Part shown: positions 26,159 through 34,821 of the stretch, in pieces
How the letters are laid out: every line of letters starts with the position of its first letter
Position numbering within the stretch: position 1 is the first letter of the stretch
DNA from: Flavobacteriaceae bacterium
Lineage (GTDB): Bacteria; Bacteroidota; Bacteroidia; Flavobacteriales; Flavobacteriaceae
DNA length: 60,613 bases
Direction of reading: 5' to 3'
Assembly: GCA_947446865.1 (NCBI GenBank)
Contig: CANFHX010000016.1
Span: 1 to 60,613 of the forward strand
The notes under the pieces: model-generated
Told to the model about the DNA's origin: nothing
The model's input: the letters and a program-made list of their open reading frames with translations, nothing else
Databases searched by the model: none
Made by a program: the position numbers and the translations under genes

Positions 26159-26884
26159 ATGAATTGTGGACTTGTAATCATCCCTACCTATAACGAAATT
26201 GAAAATATAGAAAGCATTGTGCGAGCAGTGTTTTCTCTAAATAAACCATTTCATGTTCTTATTGTGGATGATAATTCGCCAGACAAAACAGCAGACAAGG
26301 TAAAAGAACTTCAAAAAGAATTTGCAGCTAATTTGTTTTTAGAGCAACGTGAAAAAAAAGCGGGTTTAGGTACTGCTTATGTCCACGGATTTAAATGGGC
26401 TCTGGCTCGAAATTATGAATTCGTTTTTGAAATGGATGCCGATTTTTCGCACAACCCTATCGATTTGGAACGGTTGTACGATGCTTGTCATTTTGGAGGT
26501 GCCGATCTTGCAATTGGATCTCGATATGTTACAGGAGTAAACGTAGTAAACTGGCCTTTGAGCAGGGTTTTACTTTCTTATTTTGCTTCGGTTTATGTAC
26601 GAATGATCACAGGAATGAAAATTATGGATGCTACAGCGGGCTTTATTTGCTACAGCAGAAAAGTTCTAGAAAGCATCAATTTAGATAAGATAAAGTTTAT
26701 TGGATATGCTTTTCAAATTGAAATGAAATACAGAGCATTTTCTAAACATTTCAACATACAAGAAGTACCTGTTATTTTTACCGATAGAACCAAAGGACAA
26801 TCTAAAATGAGTGGATCCATTATTAAGGAAGCCATATTTGGAGTTTTGACTTTACGCATAAAAAAAATGTTTAATAATCTATAA
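26159..26884 (+). CDS. polyprenol monophosphomannose synthase-like GT2 glycosyltransferase
   Basis: 241 residues from MNCGLVIIPTYNEIENIES. A GT2-A fold with VDDNSPD (nucleotide binding) and the metal-binding FEMDADFSHNP, matching dolichol/polyprenol-phosphate mannosyltransferases of the soluble type (no C-terminal membrane helices). It would transfer a hexose from GDP- or UDP-sugar to polyprenyl phosphate at the inner membrane. The start is set by the promoter at 26129-26136. It is first gene of an operon with dihydroorotase and a DUF4296 lipoprotein. Confidence 0.9.
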   Translation: MNCGLVIIPTYNEIENIESIVRAVFSLNKPFHVLIVDDNSPDKTADKVKELQKEFAANLFLEQREKKAGLGTAYVHGFKWALARNYEFVFEMDADFSHNPIDLERLYDACHFGGADLAIGSRYVTGVNVVNWPLSRVLLSYFASVYVRMITGMKIMDATAGFICYSRKVLESINLDKIKFIGYAFQIEMKYRAFSKHFNIQEVPVIFTDRTKGQSKMSGSIIKEAIFGVLTLRIKKMFNNL

Positions 26885-26936
26885 ATAAAATTCGTAAGTT
26901 CCTATAACATGGACTTGGAAAGAAGAAAAATAAATC

Positions 26937-28277
26937 ATGAATACCATTTTAATAAAGAATGCGAAGATTGTAAATGAAGGGCGAATTTTTGAAGGTGATG
27001 TATTAATTGAAGGCGAATTTATTAAAGAAATTGCTCAAAGTATTAGCCATAAAAGTTCTAATTGCAAAGTTATTGATGCCGAAGGAAATTTTTTAATTCC
27101 AGGTGCCATTGATGATCAAGTGCATTTTCGCGAACCAGGATTAACCCACAAAGGCACTATTGCTTCTGAAAGTAGAGCAGCCGTTGCTGGCGGAATCACC
27201 TCGTTTATAGAACAACCAAATACGGTACCGAATGCAATTACTCAGGAATTACTGGAACAAAAATACGTAATAGCTTCCCAAAGTTCGTATGCCAATTATT
27301 CTTTTATGATGGGTGGAACGAACGATAATTTGGAGGAAATTTTAAAAACCAATCCGAGAAATGTTGCAGGAATAAAATTATTTTTAGGTTCTTCAACTGG
27401 AAATATGTTGATGGATAATGAAGAAGCACTAGAAAAAATATTCTCTAGCACTAAAATGCTAATAGCTGTTCATTGTGAAGACGAAGGAACAATAAAAGCG
27501 AATCTAGAAAAATATAAAGCTGAATTTGGAGACGATATTCCAGTTACGGTACATCATTTAATTCGAAGTGAAGAGGCTTGTTATATATCTTCTTCCAAAG
27601 CTATTGCGCTTGCTAAAAAAACAGGTGCAAGATTGCATGTTTTCCATCTTTCTACTGCCAAAGAAATGGAGCTTTTTTCAAATAAAATTCCGTTGGCCGA
27701 AAAACAAATTACCGCTGAAGTTTGCATACACCACCTTTGGTTTACCAATGATGATTATGCTACTAAAGGGAATTTCATCAAATGGAATCCTGCTGTAAAA
27801 ACTGCTGCTGATAGAGATGCTTTATGGATTGCATTGCTTAATGACACTATTGATGTTATAGCAACCGATCATGCGCCCCATACTTTAGAAGAAAAATCTC
27901 AACAATATAGCAGTGCTCCTTCGGGCGGACCATTAGTGCAACATGCTGTTGTAGCACTATTTGAAGCCTACCATCAAGGTAAAATATCAGTAGAAAAAAT
28001 CGTAGAAAAAATGTGTCATAATCCTGCGATTATTTTTAAGATTGAAAAAAGAGGTTTTATCAAAGAAGGATTTTATGCCGATTTGGCAATTGTAAATCCG
28101 TCTAAACCATGGAGCGTTAACAAAGCCAATATTTTGTACCAGTGTGGATGGTCTCCTTTTGAAGGAACTAATTTTAAATCCAGAATATCTCATACTTTTG
28201 TAAACGGACAATTAGTTTATGAAAACGCTAAGGTTAAAGAGCTAAAAGCAGCTAAAAGATTGCTTTTTGATAGATAA
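26937..28277 (+). CDS. pyrC: dihydroorotase
   Basis: A 446-residue amidohydrolase of the dihydroorotase/allantoinase class. It has the zinc motif DDQVHFREPG near residue 60, a candidate carbamylated lysine in GIKLFLGSS, HCEDEG, and the catalytic IATDHAPHT near residue 305. Dihydroorotase closes N-carbamoyl-aspartate in pyrimidine synthesis. Length and the retained DHAPH motif point to an active class I enzyme. It lies 52 bp downstream of the glycosyltransferase and 8 bp upstream of the DUF4296 gene. Confidence 0.92.
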   Translation: MNTILIKNAKIVNEGRIFEGDVLIEGEFIKEIAQSISHKSSNCKVIDAEGNFLIPGAIDDQVHFREPGLTHKGTIASESRAAVAGGITSFIEQPNTVPNAITQELLEQKYVIASQSSYANYSFMMGGTNDNLEEILKTNPRNVAGIKLFLGSSTGNMLMDNEEALEKIFSSTKMLIAVHCEDEGTIKANLEKYKAEFGDDIPVTVHHLIRSEEACYISSSKAIALAKKTGARLHVFHLSTAKEMELFSNKIPLAEKQITAEVCIHHLWFTNDDYATKGNFIKWNPAVKTAADRDALWIALLNDTIDVIATDHAPHTLEEKSQQYSSAPSGGPLVQHAVVALFEAYHQGKISVEKIVEKMCHNPAIIFKIEKRGFIKEGFYADLAIVNPSKPWSVNKANILYQCGWSPFEGTNFKSRISHTFVNGQLVYENAKVKELKAAKRLLFDR

Positions 28278-28285
28278 TTTATACT

Positions 28286-28669
28286 ATGAAAAAATTTATT
28301 TTACTTTTTACTGTTCTTTTTTTTGGAGCCACTAGTTGCAAAGAAGAAATTATTCCCGAGCCAAAAAATCTTATTGAAAAAGATAAAATGGTAAATATTA
28401 TATATGATTTGGCTATTCTTGAAGCTGCAAGAACTCAAAATGCTTCGGTTCAGAATTACCCAAAACCAACCGAATTTATTAAAAATAAATATAAAATTGA
28501 TAGTTTGACTTTTGCTAAAAGCACCCAATATTATGCGTCGGACATTAAAGAATATAAAAAGATGTATGATGAAGTAAAAGACCGACTTATTGCTGCAAAT
28601 GCTAAGTTAACTGGAGGAAAGGTTATAAAAGCAGTAGAATCCATTCCTGAAAATGGAATTGTGAAATAA
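28286..28669 (+). CDS. DUF4296 lipoprotein
   Basis: 127 residues. The N-terminus MKKFILLFTVLFFGATSCKE is a lipoprotein signal with the lipobox cysteine at C18. The rest is a small helical domain typical of DUF4296 (LIEKDKMVNIIYDLAILEAA). Uncharacterised; expected to be anchored in the periplasmic leaflet or outer membrane. Last gene of the glycosyltransferase-dihydroorotase operon. Confidence 0.87.
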   Translation: MKKFILLFTVLFFGATSCKEEIIPEPKNLIEKDKMVNIIYDLAILEAARTQNASVQNYPKPTEFIKNKYKIDSLTFAKSTQYYASDIKEYKKMYDEVKDRLIAANAKLTGGKVIKAVESIPENGIVK

Positions 28670-28761
28670 TTATTTATTAGAATTCGCAATAAACAATCTT
28701 CCAGATATATTTTAATTTCTTTTTTTTCTTACTTTTACAATACGTTTAAATTTAAGTAATA

Positions 28762-28926
28762 ATGAAAACTGCAAAAGAAAAACCAAAAAACCTTGCCACC
28801 CCAGGTAAACCTATGTTACAAGAAGACTTTGTTTCTTTGATAAAAGAAGCGGAAGCTGGAGAATTCTTAAGTTTAGAAGAATCTGAAAAAAGGTTTAAAG
28901 AATGGAGATTGCAAAGAAAGAAGTAG
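28762..28926 (+). CDS. small putative antitoxin of a ParE-type pair
   Basis: 54 residues: Lys/Pro-rich start (MKTAKEKPKNLATPGKPML) and an acidic helical C-terminus (EDFVSLIKEAEAGEFLSLEE, then EWRLQRKK). The C-terminal helix has the look of a toxin-wrapping segment. It overlaps the toxin start by 25 nt. No DNA-binding motif is obvious, so the assignment rests on linkage. Confidence 0.68.
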   Translation: MKTAKEKPKNLATPGKPMLQEDFVSLIKEAEAGEFLSLEESEKRFKEWRLQRKK

Positions 28927-29237
28927 TTACTTCTAAATTTTTCGACACTATTGACATTTTAGACATTTACGAATATGGGGAGTCAACTTTCGGAGAAAAA
29001 CTTGCAGTTAATTTTATTGATGAAATTTACTCTTACATTGGAAAACTTCAAACCCAATACCTTCTACATCCTGAATGCCGACATTTGGAAACCAAAACCA
29101 AGATATATAGAAATATCATCTTAGGTTCCTATCTAATAATTTATAGAATTCGTGCAAATAGAATAGAAGTACTAAGAGCTTTTCACGGAAGCAGATCACC
29201 AAGAATAATAAGGCTAGTGAGGAAAGTTAAAATTTAA
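28902..29237 (+). CDS. RelE/ParE-family toxin
   Basis: 111 residues of the RelE/ParE fold: N-terminal helices (ILDIYEYGESTFGEKLA), central KLQTQYLLHPECRHLETK, and the C-terminal strands YRNIILGSYLIIYRIRANRIEVLRAFHGSR (written here in overlapping parts: YRNIILGSYLIIYRI and IEVLRAFHGSR). Family members are gyrase poisons (ParE) or ribosome-dependent RNases (RelE). The YRI and H..R pattern is nearer ParE. It overlaps the upstream antitoxin ORF by 25 nt and its stop ends 3 nt before the convergent 29240 gene. Confidence 0.85.
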   Translation: MEIAKKEVVTSKFFDTIDILDIYEYGESTFGEKLAVNFIDEIYSYIGKLQTQYLLHPECRHLETKTKIYRNIILGSYLIIYRIRANRIEVLRAFHGSRSPRIIRLVRKVKI

Positions 29238-29239
29238 TA

Positions 29240-29833
29240 TTACTTTAACAACGCTACAATTTCCTGCTGAATAGCAACTCCTTTATCCGCTAAATACCAT
29301 TTTTGCAATTCAATTTTTGCAGCTTCATCCACAACTCCGTGAGCTGCTTTATAATCTACTATCAATTGTTTTGCAGGAATTGGTCTTGGGCCAAAATCAC
29401 CAACAACCGTTCCTGATTCTTTATCTATAATAATTAATTTTGGAATGGACTTGGTGCCATCGGTTAAAAACAAATTCATCAAATCTTCATTTTCATCTCG
29501 AAGGGCAATTCGTAAATCAATTTTATCCGATACTTCAGCCATTTTATTTATAACAGGTAGTACTTGCGCAGCATCTCCACACCAACTTTCGGAAAGAACT
29601 AACCAAATAGACTCTTTAGATAAATTTTCTAAAACCAATTTCACATCTGCAACTACTTGCATGGTTTTGTCTAAACGGTGCATACGCGACTCGTTTAGCT
29701 TGGTATAATTCACATAATCCAAGGAAAGATTAGCTCCAGAAGTTTGTCCGTCTTGCGCTAATTTGGCAATAAAAGTTCTGTATTCTTGGTAGGATTTGCT
29801 ATTGAAGATGCTAGTATTTAGTATAGAATTCAT
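29240..29833 (-). CDS. thioredoxin-like protein with degenerate active site
   Basis: 197 residues, no signal peptide. The thioredoxin fold spans about 75-170 with SIWLVLSESWCGDAAQVLP where CxxC would be: only the first cysteine remains (C-G-D-A). The cis-proline loop is SIPKLIII. N- and C-terminal helical extensions flank the fold. Bacteroidetes homologues carry the same WCGDA motif, so the change is not a sequencing error. It probably works as a single-cysteine or non-redox protein. Its -7 box TATATTTG is at 29856-29863. Confidence 0.85.
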   Translation of the reverse strand: MNSILNTSIFNSKSYQEYRTFIAKLAQDGQTSGANLSLDYVNYTKLNESRMHRLDKTMQVVADVKLVLENLSKESIWLVLSESWCGDAAQVLPVINKMAEVSDKIDLRIALRDENEDLMNLFLTDGTKSIPKLIIIDKESGTVVGDFGPRPIPAKQLIVDYKAAHGVVDEAAKIELQKWYLADKGVAIQQEIVALLK

Positions 29834-29855
29834 GGTGCTTTATTTGTTTCTGAGG

Positions 29856-29863
29856 CAAATATA
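29856..29863 (-). promoter_or_regulatory. -7 element of the thioredoxin-like gene
   Basis: TATATTTG on the minus strand, 22 nt upstream of the start codon. Confidence 0.5.
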
Positions 29864-29940
29864 CAATTACAATAAAATTATAACTGTAAGAAATGTTACA
29901 TAACTTACTATTTTGCCTGTAAATAAAAAAAGGAAATGTT

Positions 29941-29948
29941 TATATTTG
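29941..29948 (+). promoter_or_regulatory. pyrH -7 element
   Basis: TATATTTG. A TTTG at 29912-29915 lies 25 nt upstream, slightly too far for a consensus pair. The leader to pyrH would be about 75 nt. Confidence 0.5.
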
Positions 29949-30026
29949 CATCATAAATTTATAAATACAACACCAAAAGAGATTTATTTTGTAAAATAAA
30001 ACTTTTTAAAACACCAAAAAACTGCA

Positions 30027-30734
30027 ATGAAATACAAAAGAATTCTTCTGAAATTAAGTGGTGAAGCATTAATGGGCGAAAGACAATACGGAATTGACCC
30101 TAAAATTTTATCTGAATACGCAGATGAGATTAAGCAAATTCACGACAAAGGGGTGGAAATTGCAATTGTTATTGGTGGTGGAAATATTTTTAGAGGTGTA
30201 GCAGGAGCAAGCAACGGAATGGACAGAGTGCAAGGCGACTATATGGGAATGTTAGCTACCGTGATTAACGGAATGGCTTTGCAAGGCGCTCTTGAAGATA
30301 AAGGAATTCTAACAAGACTGCAAACTGCCTTGAAAATTGAAGCCATTGCAGAACCTTATATTAAAAGAAGAGCAGTACGCCATCTTGAAAAAGGAAGAGT
30401 AGTAATTTTTGGAGCTGGAACGGGTAATCCTTATTTCACAACGGATACTGCAGCTGTTTTACGTGGTGTAGAAGTGCATGCTGACGTTATTTTAAAAGGA
30501 ACTAGAGTAGACGGAGTTTACACTTCCGATCCTGAAAAAGACGCAAGCGCTACCAAATTCGACTATATTTCGTTTGAAGATGTATTGAAAAAAGGATTGA
30601 ATGTTATGGATACAACCGCATTTACCTTAAGCCAAGAAAATAAATTACCTATCGTAGTTTTTGATATGAATAAAAAAGGAAATCTTTTAAAAATTTGTGA
30701 AGGAGAAAACGTAGGGACAGTAGTAAATATTTAG
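30027..30734 (+). CDS. pyrH: uridylate (UMP) kinase
   Basis: 235 residues of the bacterial hexameric UMP kinase family. It phosphorylates UMP to UDP with ATP. Motifs: KLSGEALMG at the start, [23 protein letters not shown] and [12 protein letters not shown]. It is followed 57 bp later by frr, the conserved pyrH-frr order of many bacteria. Confidence 0.96.
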   Translation: MKYKRILLKLSGEALMGERQYGIDPKILSEYADEIKQIHDKGVEIAIVIGGGNIFRGVAGASNGMDRVQGDYMGMLATVINGMALQGALEDKGILTRLQTALKIEAIAEPYIKRRAVRHLEKGRVVIFGAGTGNPYFTTDTAAVLRGVEVHADVILKGTRVDGVYTSDPEKDASATKFDYISFEDVLKKGLNVMDTTAFTLSQENKLPIVVFDMNKKGNLLKICEGENVGTVVNI

Positions 30735-30791
30735 TTAATGGTTTATTGTTTGTTACTCAAACATTAAACTTAATATCAAACATAGAATAAA

Positions 30792-31352
30792 ATGGAAGAA
30801 ATTGAATTTATAATTGATGGCGCTAAAGAAGCTATGACTGGTTCTGTAGACCACTTAGAAAAATCTTTTTTAAACATTCGTGCGGGAAAAGCATCGCCAC
30901 AAATGTTAGGAAGTGTTTTTGTTGATTATTATGGGTCACAAACACCTCTTTCTCAAATTGCTAACGTTACCGTGCCAGATGCTAGAACTATTACCATACA
31001 GCCGTATGAAAAAAGCATGTTGCACCCAATAGAAAAAGCAATTATGATTGCCAATCTTGGTTTCAACCCAATGAATAATGGGGACATTGTAATTATTAGT
31101 GTACCACCATTAACCGAAGAGCGTCGTAAAGACTTGGTAAAACAAGCCAAACAAGAATCGGAAGATGCTAAAATCGGAATTAGAAACCATCGAAAAGATG
31201 CTAATTCAGATATTAAAAAATTAGAAAAAGACGGAACTTCGGAAGATTTATGTAAAAAAGCCGAAGAAGATATTCAAAAACTAACCGATGCTTTTATTAA
31301 AAAAATTGAAGAGCATTTGGTTCATAAAGAAGCCGAAATCATGAAGGTCTAA
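30792..31352 (+). CDS. frr: ribosome recycling factor
   Basis: 186 residues. RRF releases post-termination ribosomes together with EF-G. It shows the typical IRAGKASP (usually RTGRA/RAGRA) motif, VDYYGSQTPLSQIANV, and the GDIVIISVPPLTEERRKDLVKQ segment (SVPPLTEERRKDLVKQ). It shares an operon with pyrH and a hairpin terminator follows. Confidence 0.96.
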   Translation: MEEIEFIIDGAKEAMTGSVDHLEKSFLNIRAGKASPQMLGSVFVDYYGSQTPLSQIANVTVPDARTITIQPYEKSMLHPIEKAIMIANLGFNPMNNGDIVIISVPPLTEERRKDLVKQAKQESEDAKIGIRNHRKDANSDIKKLEKDGTSEDLCKKAEEDIQKLTDAFIKKIEEHLVHKEAEIMKV

Positions 31353-31370
31353 CTTCGTTAAATCTAAATT

Positions 31371-31402
31371 AAAATCCGTTCCTTTATGGCACGGATTTTT
31401 TT
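31371..31402 (+). terminator. pyrH-frr terminator
   Basis: AAATCCGT pairs with ACGGATTT across an 11-nt loop and is followed by TTTTATT. Confidence 0.88.
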
Positions 31403-31455
31403 ATTACTACATTTACCAGAATTATAATCTTTTATATCAAAACCAAATCCTCTGA

Positions 31456-33936
31456 ATGAAAAATTTTTGGATTTTACTGTCTTTTTTATGTTGTACTTTA
31501 GTTTTTTCTCAAAAAACGATGCAAGGTCAAATCATTGATTACGATACCACCGTACCCATAGCTTTTGCAAATATTAACTACAATAACAAAACCTTTAACT
31601 CCAATTGGGAAGGAAAATTCAGTATCGAAATTCAAGAAAATTCCAAACCAATATTGTTTTCTTACAAAGGATATTATGATAAAAGTTACTACCAAACCGT
31701 TGGTGTGAAATTTCTTTTAATCAAAATGGTTTCTAACAATTCTTTGATAGAAAAAGAAGTGTTTTCGGAAAATCAAGTGAATTCTATTATTAAAAAAGTA
31801 ATAGAAGGCAAGCCAAAAAATCAGCCAGAAAAAGCACTCACCACTTTTGAATATAAAAATTACGAACATTTATTAGTTTCTGCCAATCCCGATTCTATTT
31901 CCGCAAAAATTGATACGGTAATTAAGAAAAGTTTTTTTGGAAGAAAAACAATAAAATTAGATTCCACCAATTTTAAATTTAAACGATTTTCAGAGAAGCA
32001 ACACATTTACCAAACTGAGAAAGTAAATCTTATTCAGTACAACCACAATGGTACAAAAGAAACCGTTTTAGCCTCTAGAATGGCAGGTTTCAAAAAACCT
32101 TTATATGAGTATTTAGGATTGAATCTGGTTACCTATTCGCTTTACGAAAATAAACTAGACATACTTGGTGTTTCTATGCACAATCCTATATCTAACTACG
32201 GAAGGAAATTATATGTTTTTAAAATTATTGACACTGTTACCATTCAAGGACGAACGGCTTATCGAATTTACTTTCAACCCAAAAAATTAAATTCTAACAG
32301 ATTACGAGGCTTACTTTATATCGATGCCGAAAGTAATGCTTTGTGTAAAGCCTTTTTTAGAATTTACGGAATAGCCAATATCAATGCGCTGTATACCTTT
32401 AATTATTTGAAAGAAAATGGACTATGGTTTCCCGAAAAAAGGAAAATTATGGTGGTAAAGGGAAACAATGCCGAAGATTTAAACATCCTTGGAAATACTA
32501 TTAAATTCAATTCTGGATTGGATGGAATTAGTAAAAATGCTTCCGATCAATGTTATTTAAAATTAGAATCTACTCCTTTTGATATTAAAATAAACCGCGA
32601 AGTGCTTTTTAAAAATCCTGCTATAAAGATTTCGGTTCCAGAAACTAGTATGTCAAAACCAGATTCCTATTGGGTAAATTTTCAAAAGGATTCTTTAGAT
32701 ATTAGAAAAATTCCAACTTATGTAAGTTTGGATAGTTTATCCGAATCCGTGAAAATTGAACATAAATTATTTCTTGGACGTAAAATTTTTAACGGATATT
32801 ATCCAGTAAATATTATAGATGTTGATTTAAAATCGATAATAAAATATAATAATTTTGAAGGCTTCCGATTGGGAATTGGTGGTGTAACCAATACTAAACT
32901 ATCCGAAAAATATAAGATTAGTGGTTATGTAGCATACGCTTTTAAAGACGACAAACTAAAATATAACATCACGCCTTCCTATTTGCTTAATAAAGAAACT
33001 AATGCCTGGGTAAGTGCCTCTTACACTAATGATCTCAAGGAAATTGGACAAATTGAATTTGCAACCGAAAGCAAACGTTTCAAAATATACGATCCACGGC
33101 CTATAAATATTTCTACATTTTATAATTATAAAACGTTTTCTGCCTTTGTAGAAAGTAAATATTTTGCAAAAACAGATACTTATTTTGCTGTTGCAAAAAC
33201 AGAAATCAATCCGCTATTTGATTATAAATTTCTTGCGAAAGATCATGAATATACCAATTTCAATACTACTACCTTGCAATTTGCCATTCAATGGAATCCG
33301 TTTAGCGAATATATGCAAACCTCCACAGGAAGATTAGAAATTTATAAAAAATATCCTAAAATTTCGTTTCAGTTTACAAAATCTTTCGCCAATATTATGG
33401 GTAGTGATTTTGATTTTACTAAAATAGATTTGCGAATTGTACATGAAATTCCGTTTTTATCTGGACAAACCACTTCCTTTACTTTACAGGGAGGGTTGGC
33501 GTTGGGCGACGTTCCGTTAACGCATCTTTATAGTATTGCTCCGAATAATTTGAATAAAGATTCCATGCTAAAAAGAATCACTTTTGCAGGTAAAAACAGT
33601 TTTGAAACGATGTATTTTAATGAGTTTTTCTCTAGTAAATACATTACTTTTCAAGCCAAACACACTTTCAATAAAGTGAAATTAGCTTATAAAATTAAGC
33701 CTTTAATTTCGGTGGTTACTAGAATGGCAATTGGAACTATGGACAAACCACAACAACATGTTGGATTGGAATACAAAACGTTGGAAAAAGGTTTTTTTGA
33801 AAGTGGTGTTGAAGCCAACTCCATTTATAAAGGTTTTGGTCTTACTTTTTTCTTTAGATACGGGCCTTATGGATTGCCTAAATTGGAAGACAACTTGGCT
33901 TTAAAAATTTCGTATGTATTGGATTTAGGGTTTTAA
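31456..33936 (+). CDS. DUF5686 outer-membrane protein with carboxypeptidase-regulatory-like domain
   Basis: 826 residues. A signal peptide (FWILLSFLCCTLVFSQ) precedes a CarboxypepD_reg-like/peg domain (residues ~22-90, GQIIDYDTTVPIAFANI). A DUF5686 region follows, and the C-terminal half alternates Tyr/Phe-rich strands ending in ISYVLDLGF, typical of an outer-membrane beta barrel with a terminal aromatic residue. The function of the family is unknown; the domain order resembles TonB-dependent proteins without the plug. The run 33937-34053 to the convergent XRE gene contains nothing I can assign. Confidence 0.88.
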   Translation: MKNFWILLSFLCCTLVFSQKTMQGQIIDYDTTVPIAFANINYNNKTFNSNWEGKFSIEIQENSKPILFSYKGYYDKSYYQTVGVKFLLIKMVSNNSLIEKEVFSENQVNSIIKKVIEGKPKNQPEKALTTFEYKNYEHLLVSANPDSISAKIDTVIKKSFFGRKTIKLDSTNFKFKRFSEKQHIYQTEKVNLIQYNHNGTKETVLASRMAGFKKPLYEYLGLNLVTYSLYENKLDILGVSMHNPISNYGRKLYVFKIIDTVTIQGRTAYRIYFQPKKLNSNRLRGLLYIDAESNALCKAFFRIYGIANINALYTFNYLKENGLWFPEKRKIMVVKGNNAEDLNILGNTIKFNSGLDGISKNASDQCYLKLESTPFDIKINREVLFKNPAIKISVPETSMSKPDSYWVNFQKDSLDIRKIPTYVSLDSLSESVKIEHKLFLGRKIFNGYYPVNIIDVDLKSIIKYNNFEGFRLGIGGVTNTKLSEKYKISGYVAYAFKDDKLKYNITPSYLLNKETNAWVSASYTNDLKEIGQIEFATESKRFKIYDPRPINISTFYNYKTFSAFVESKYFAKTDTYFAVAKTEINPLFDYKFLAKDHEYTNFNTTTLQFAIQWNPFSEYMQTSTGRLEIYKKYPKISFQFTKSFANIMGSDFDFTKIDLRIVHEIPFLSGQTTSFTLQGGLALGDVPLTHLYSIAPNNLNKDSMLKRITFAGKNSFETMYFNEFFSSKYITFQAKHTFNKVKLAYKIKPLISVVTRMAIGTMDKPQQHVGLEYKTLEKGFFESGVEANSIYKGFGLTFFFRYGPYGLPKLEDNLALKISYVLDLGF

Positions 33937-34053
33937 ACTCTTTAGGTTAATTTCACTATCATTTACTGCAAAATAAATACTACCAAGTGAATAATCTCAT
34001 AATTAAGAGAATTTATCGTTAAAAATTATGAATCAGTATTCTTGAAAATTGAA

Positions 34054-34275
34054 TCATTTTTCTTCTTTAGCTTTTACTTGTAAGAAGAAATCAATATAAT
34101 CTGTATCTAATATCATTAATATTTTATAAAGGTTACTTATATTAAGATCCGCTTTGCCATTTTCAATTCTCCCGTAATAACTTTGTGATATATTGAGTTC
34201 TATAGAGATGTATTCTTGGGTATAGTTTTTCTCAATTCGCATAGAACGCAACGTTTTTAAAACCAACTCTTTCAT
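34054..34275 (-). CDS. XRE-family helix-turn-helix regulator
   Basis: A 73-residue single-domain HTH_3 protein (MRIEKNYTQEYISIELNISQ, then YYGRIENGKADLNISNLYKI). It consists of the DNA-binding domain and a short tail, without a sensor or peptidase domain. It is divergent from the peptide cluster beginning at 34572, with 296 bp between. It may control that cluster; this is inferred from position alone. Confidence 0.86.
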   Translation of the reverse strand: MKELVLKTLRSMRIEKNYTQEYISIELNISQSYYGRIENGKADLNISNLYKILMILDTDYIDFFLQVKAKEEK

Positions 34276-34571
34276 ATTATATAAGTTTTTATAAGTAAAA
34301 TTTCATTTAACTTATGGATTACTATATTAAGTAGGTTTGTGGATTGTAATAATATAACTATTTTTTTAAATAACCAACTATTTTTAAAACAACTTTATAC
34401 GAAATAGGTATTATTTAGAACTTATTGGATTAGTACTACTGAAAAAAATAGTTAAAATTTGTAAAACAAAATTATTCATATATTCGTTTTGATAAATTCT
34501 AGTGAACGAGGGAATAAAAAAATGATATAGGATGATTTTAGAAAACTTTATTAATTAAAATTTTAGAAATT
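34276..34571. other. AT-rich intergenic region upstream of the peptide precursor
   Basis: A very AT-rich 296-bp region between two divergent genes. One TAGGTTTG box on the plus strand (34332-34339) fits the -7 consensus but has no TTG partner at the right distance. It would give a 225-nt leader to the precursor gene. No operator repeat is evident by eye. Confidence 0.4.
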
Positions 34572-34751
34572 ATGAAAAAAATCAATTTAAAAGACGTGAA
34601 AAACAGTCTTAAAAGAGATGAAATGAGAGCTATTTCTGGTGGTTGTGGTAGAAGTAGTACACCAGAATGTGGCGAAGAATGCTCATCAGATTCTTTTTGT
34701 TCAGGGAATTCTTCATGCTCGCATTGCCATAGTGGTAAATGTGATTGTTAA
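34572..34751 (+). CDS. double-glycine-leader, cysteine-rich peptide precursor
   Basis: 59 residues. The leader MKKINLKDVKNSLKRDEMRA is followed by ISGG, the double-glycine cleavage site at residues 23-24, as in Bacteroidetes bacteriocin-like precursors (pattern L-x-R-x-E-M-x-x-I-x-G-G). The predicted 35-residue core holds eight cysteines (C25, C33, C37, C43, C49, C52, C57, C59; intervening 7, 3, 5, 5, 2, 4, 1 residues) and ten serines. All eight could pair as four disulfides. It is too short to appear in most gene calls. Downstream genes encode thiol oxidoreductases, a glycosyltransferase-like protein and a C39-peptidase exporter, which would remove the leader after the GG. A terminator follows at 34770-34807. 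Confidence 0.88.
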   Translation: MKKINLKDVKNSLKRDEMRAISGGCGRSSTPECGEECSSDSFCSGNSSCSHCHSGKCDC

Positions 34752-34769
34752 ATTCAGAAAACCTTAATT

Positions 34770-34807
34770 AACCGTAAGTATATATATAATATGCTTACGG
34801 TTTTTAT
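34770..34807 (+). terminator. terminator/attenuator between precursor and processing genes
   Basis: AACCGTAAG pairs with CTTACGGTT; an AT-rich loop separates the arms and TTTATT follows. It lies between the precursor stop (34751) and the TlpA-like start (34822), so it may limit readthrough and keep the peptide in excess. Confidence 0.82.
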
Positions 34808-34821
34808 TATAATTAGTACTT

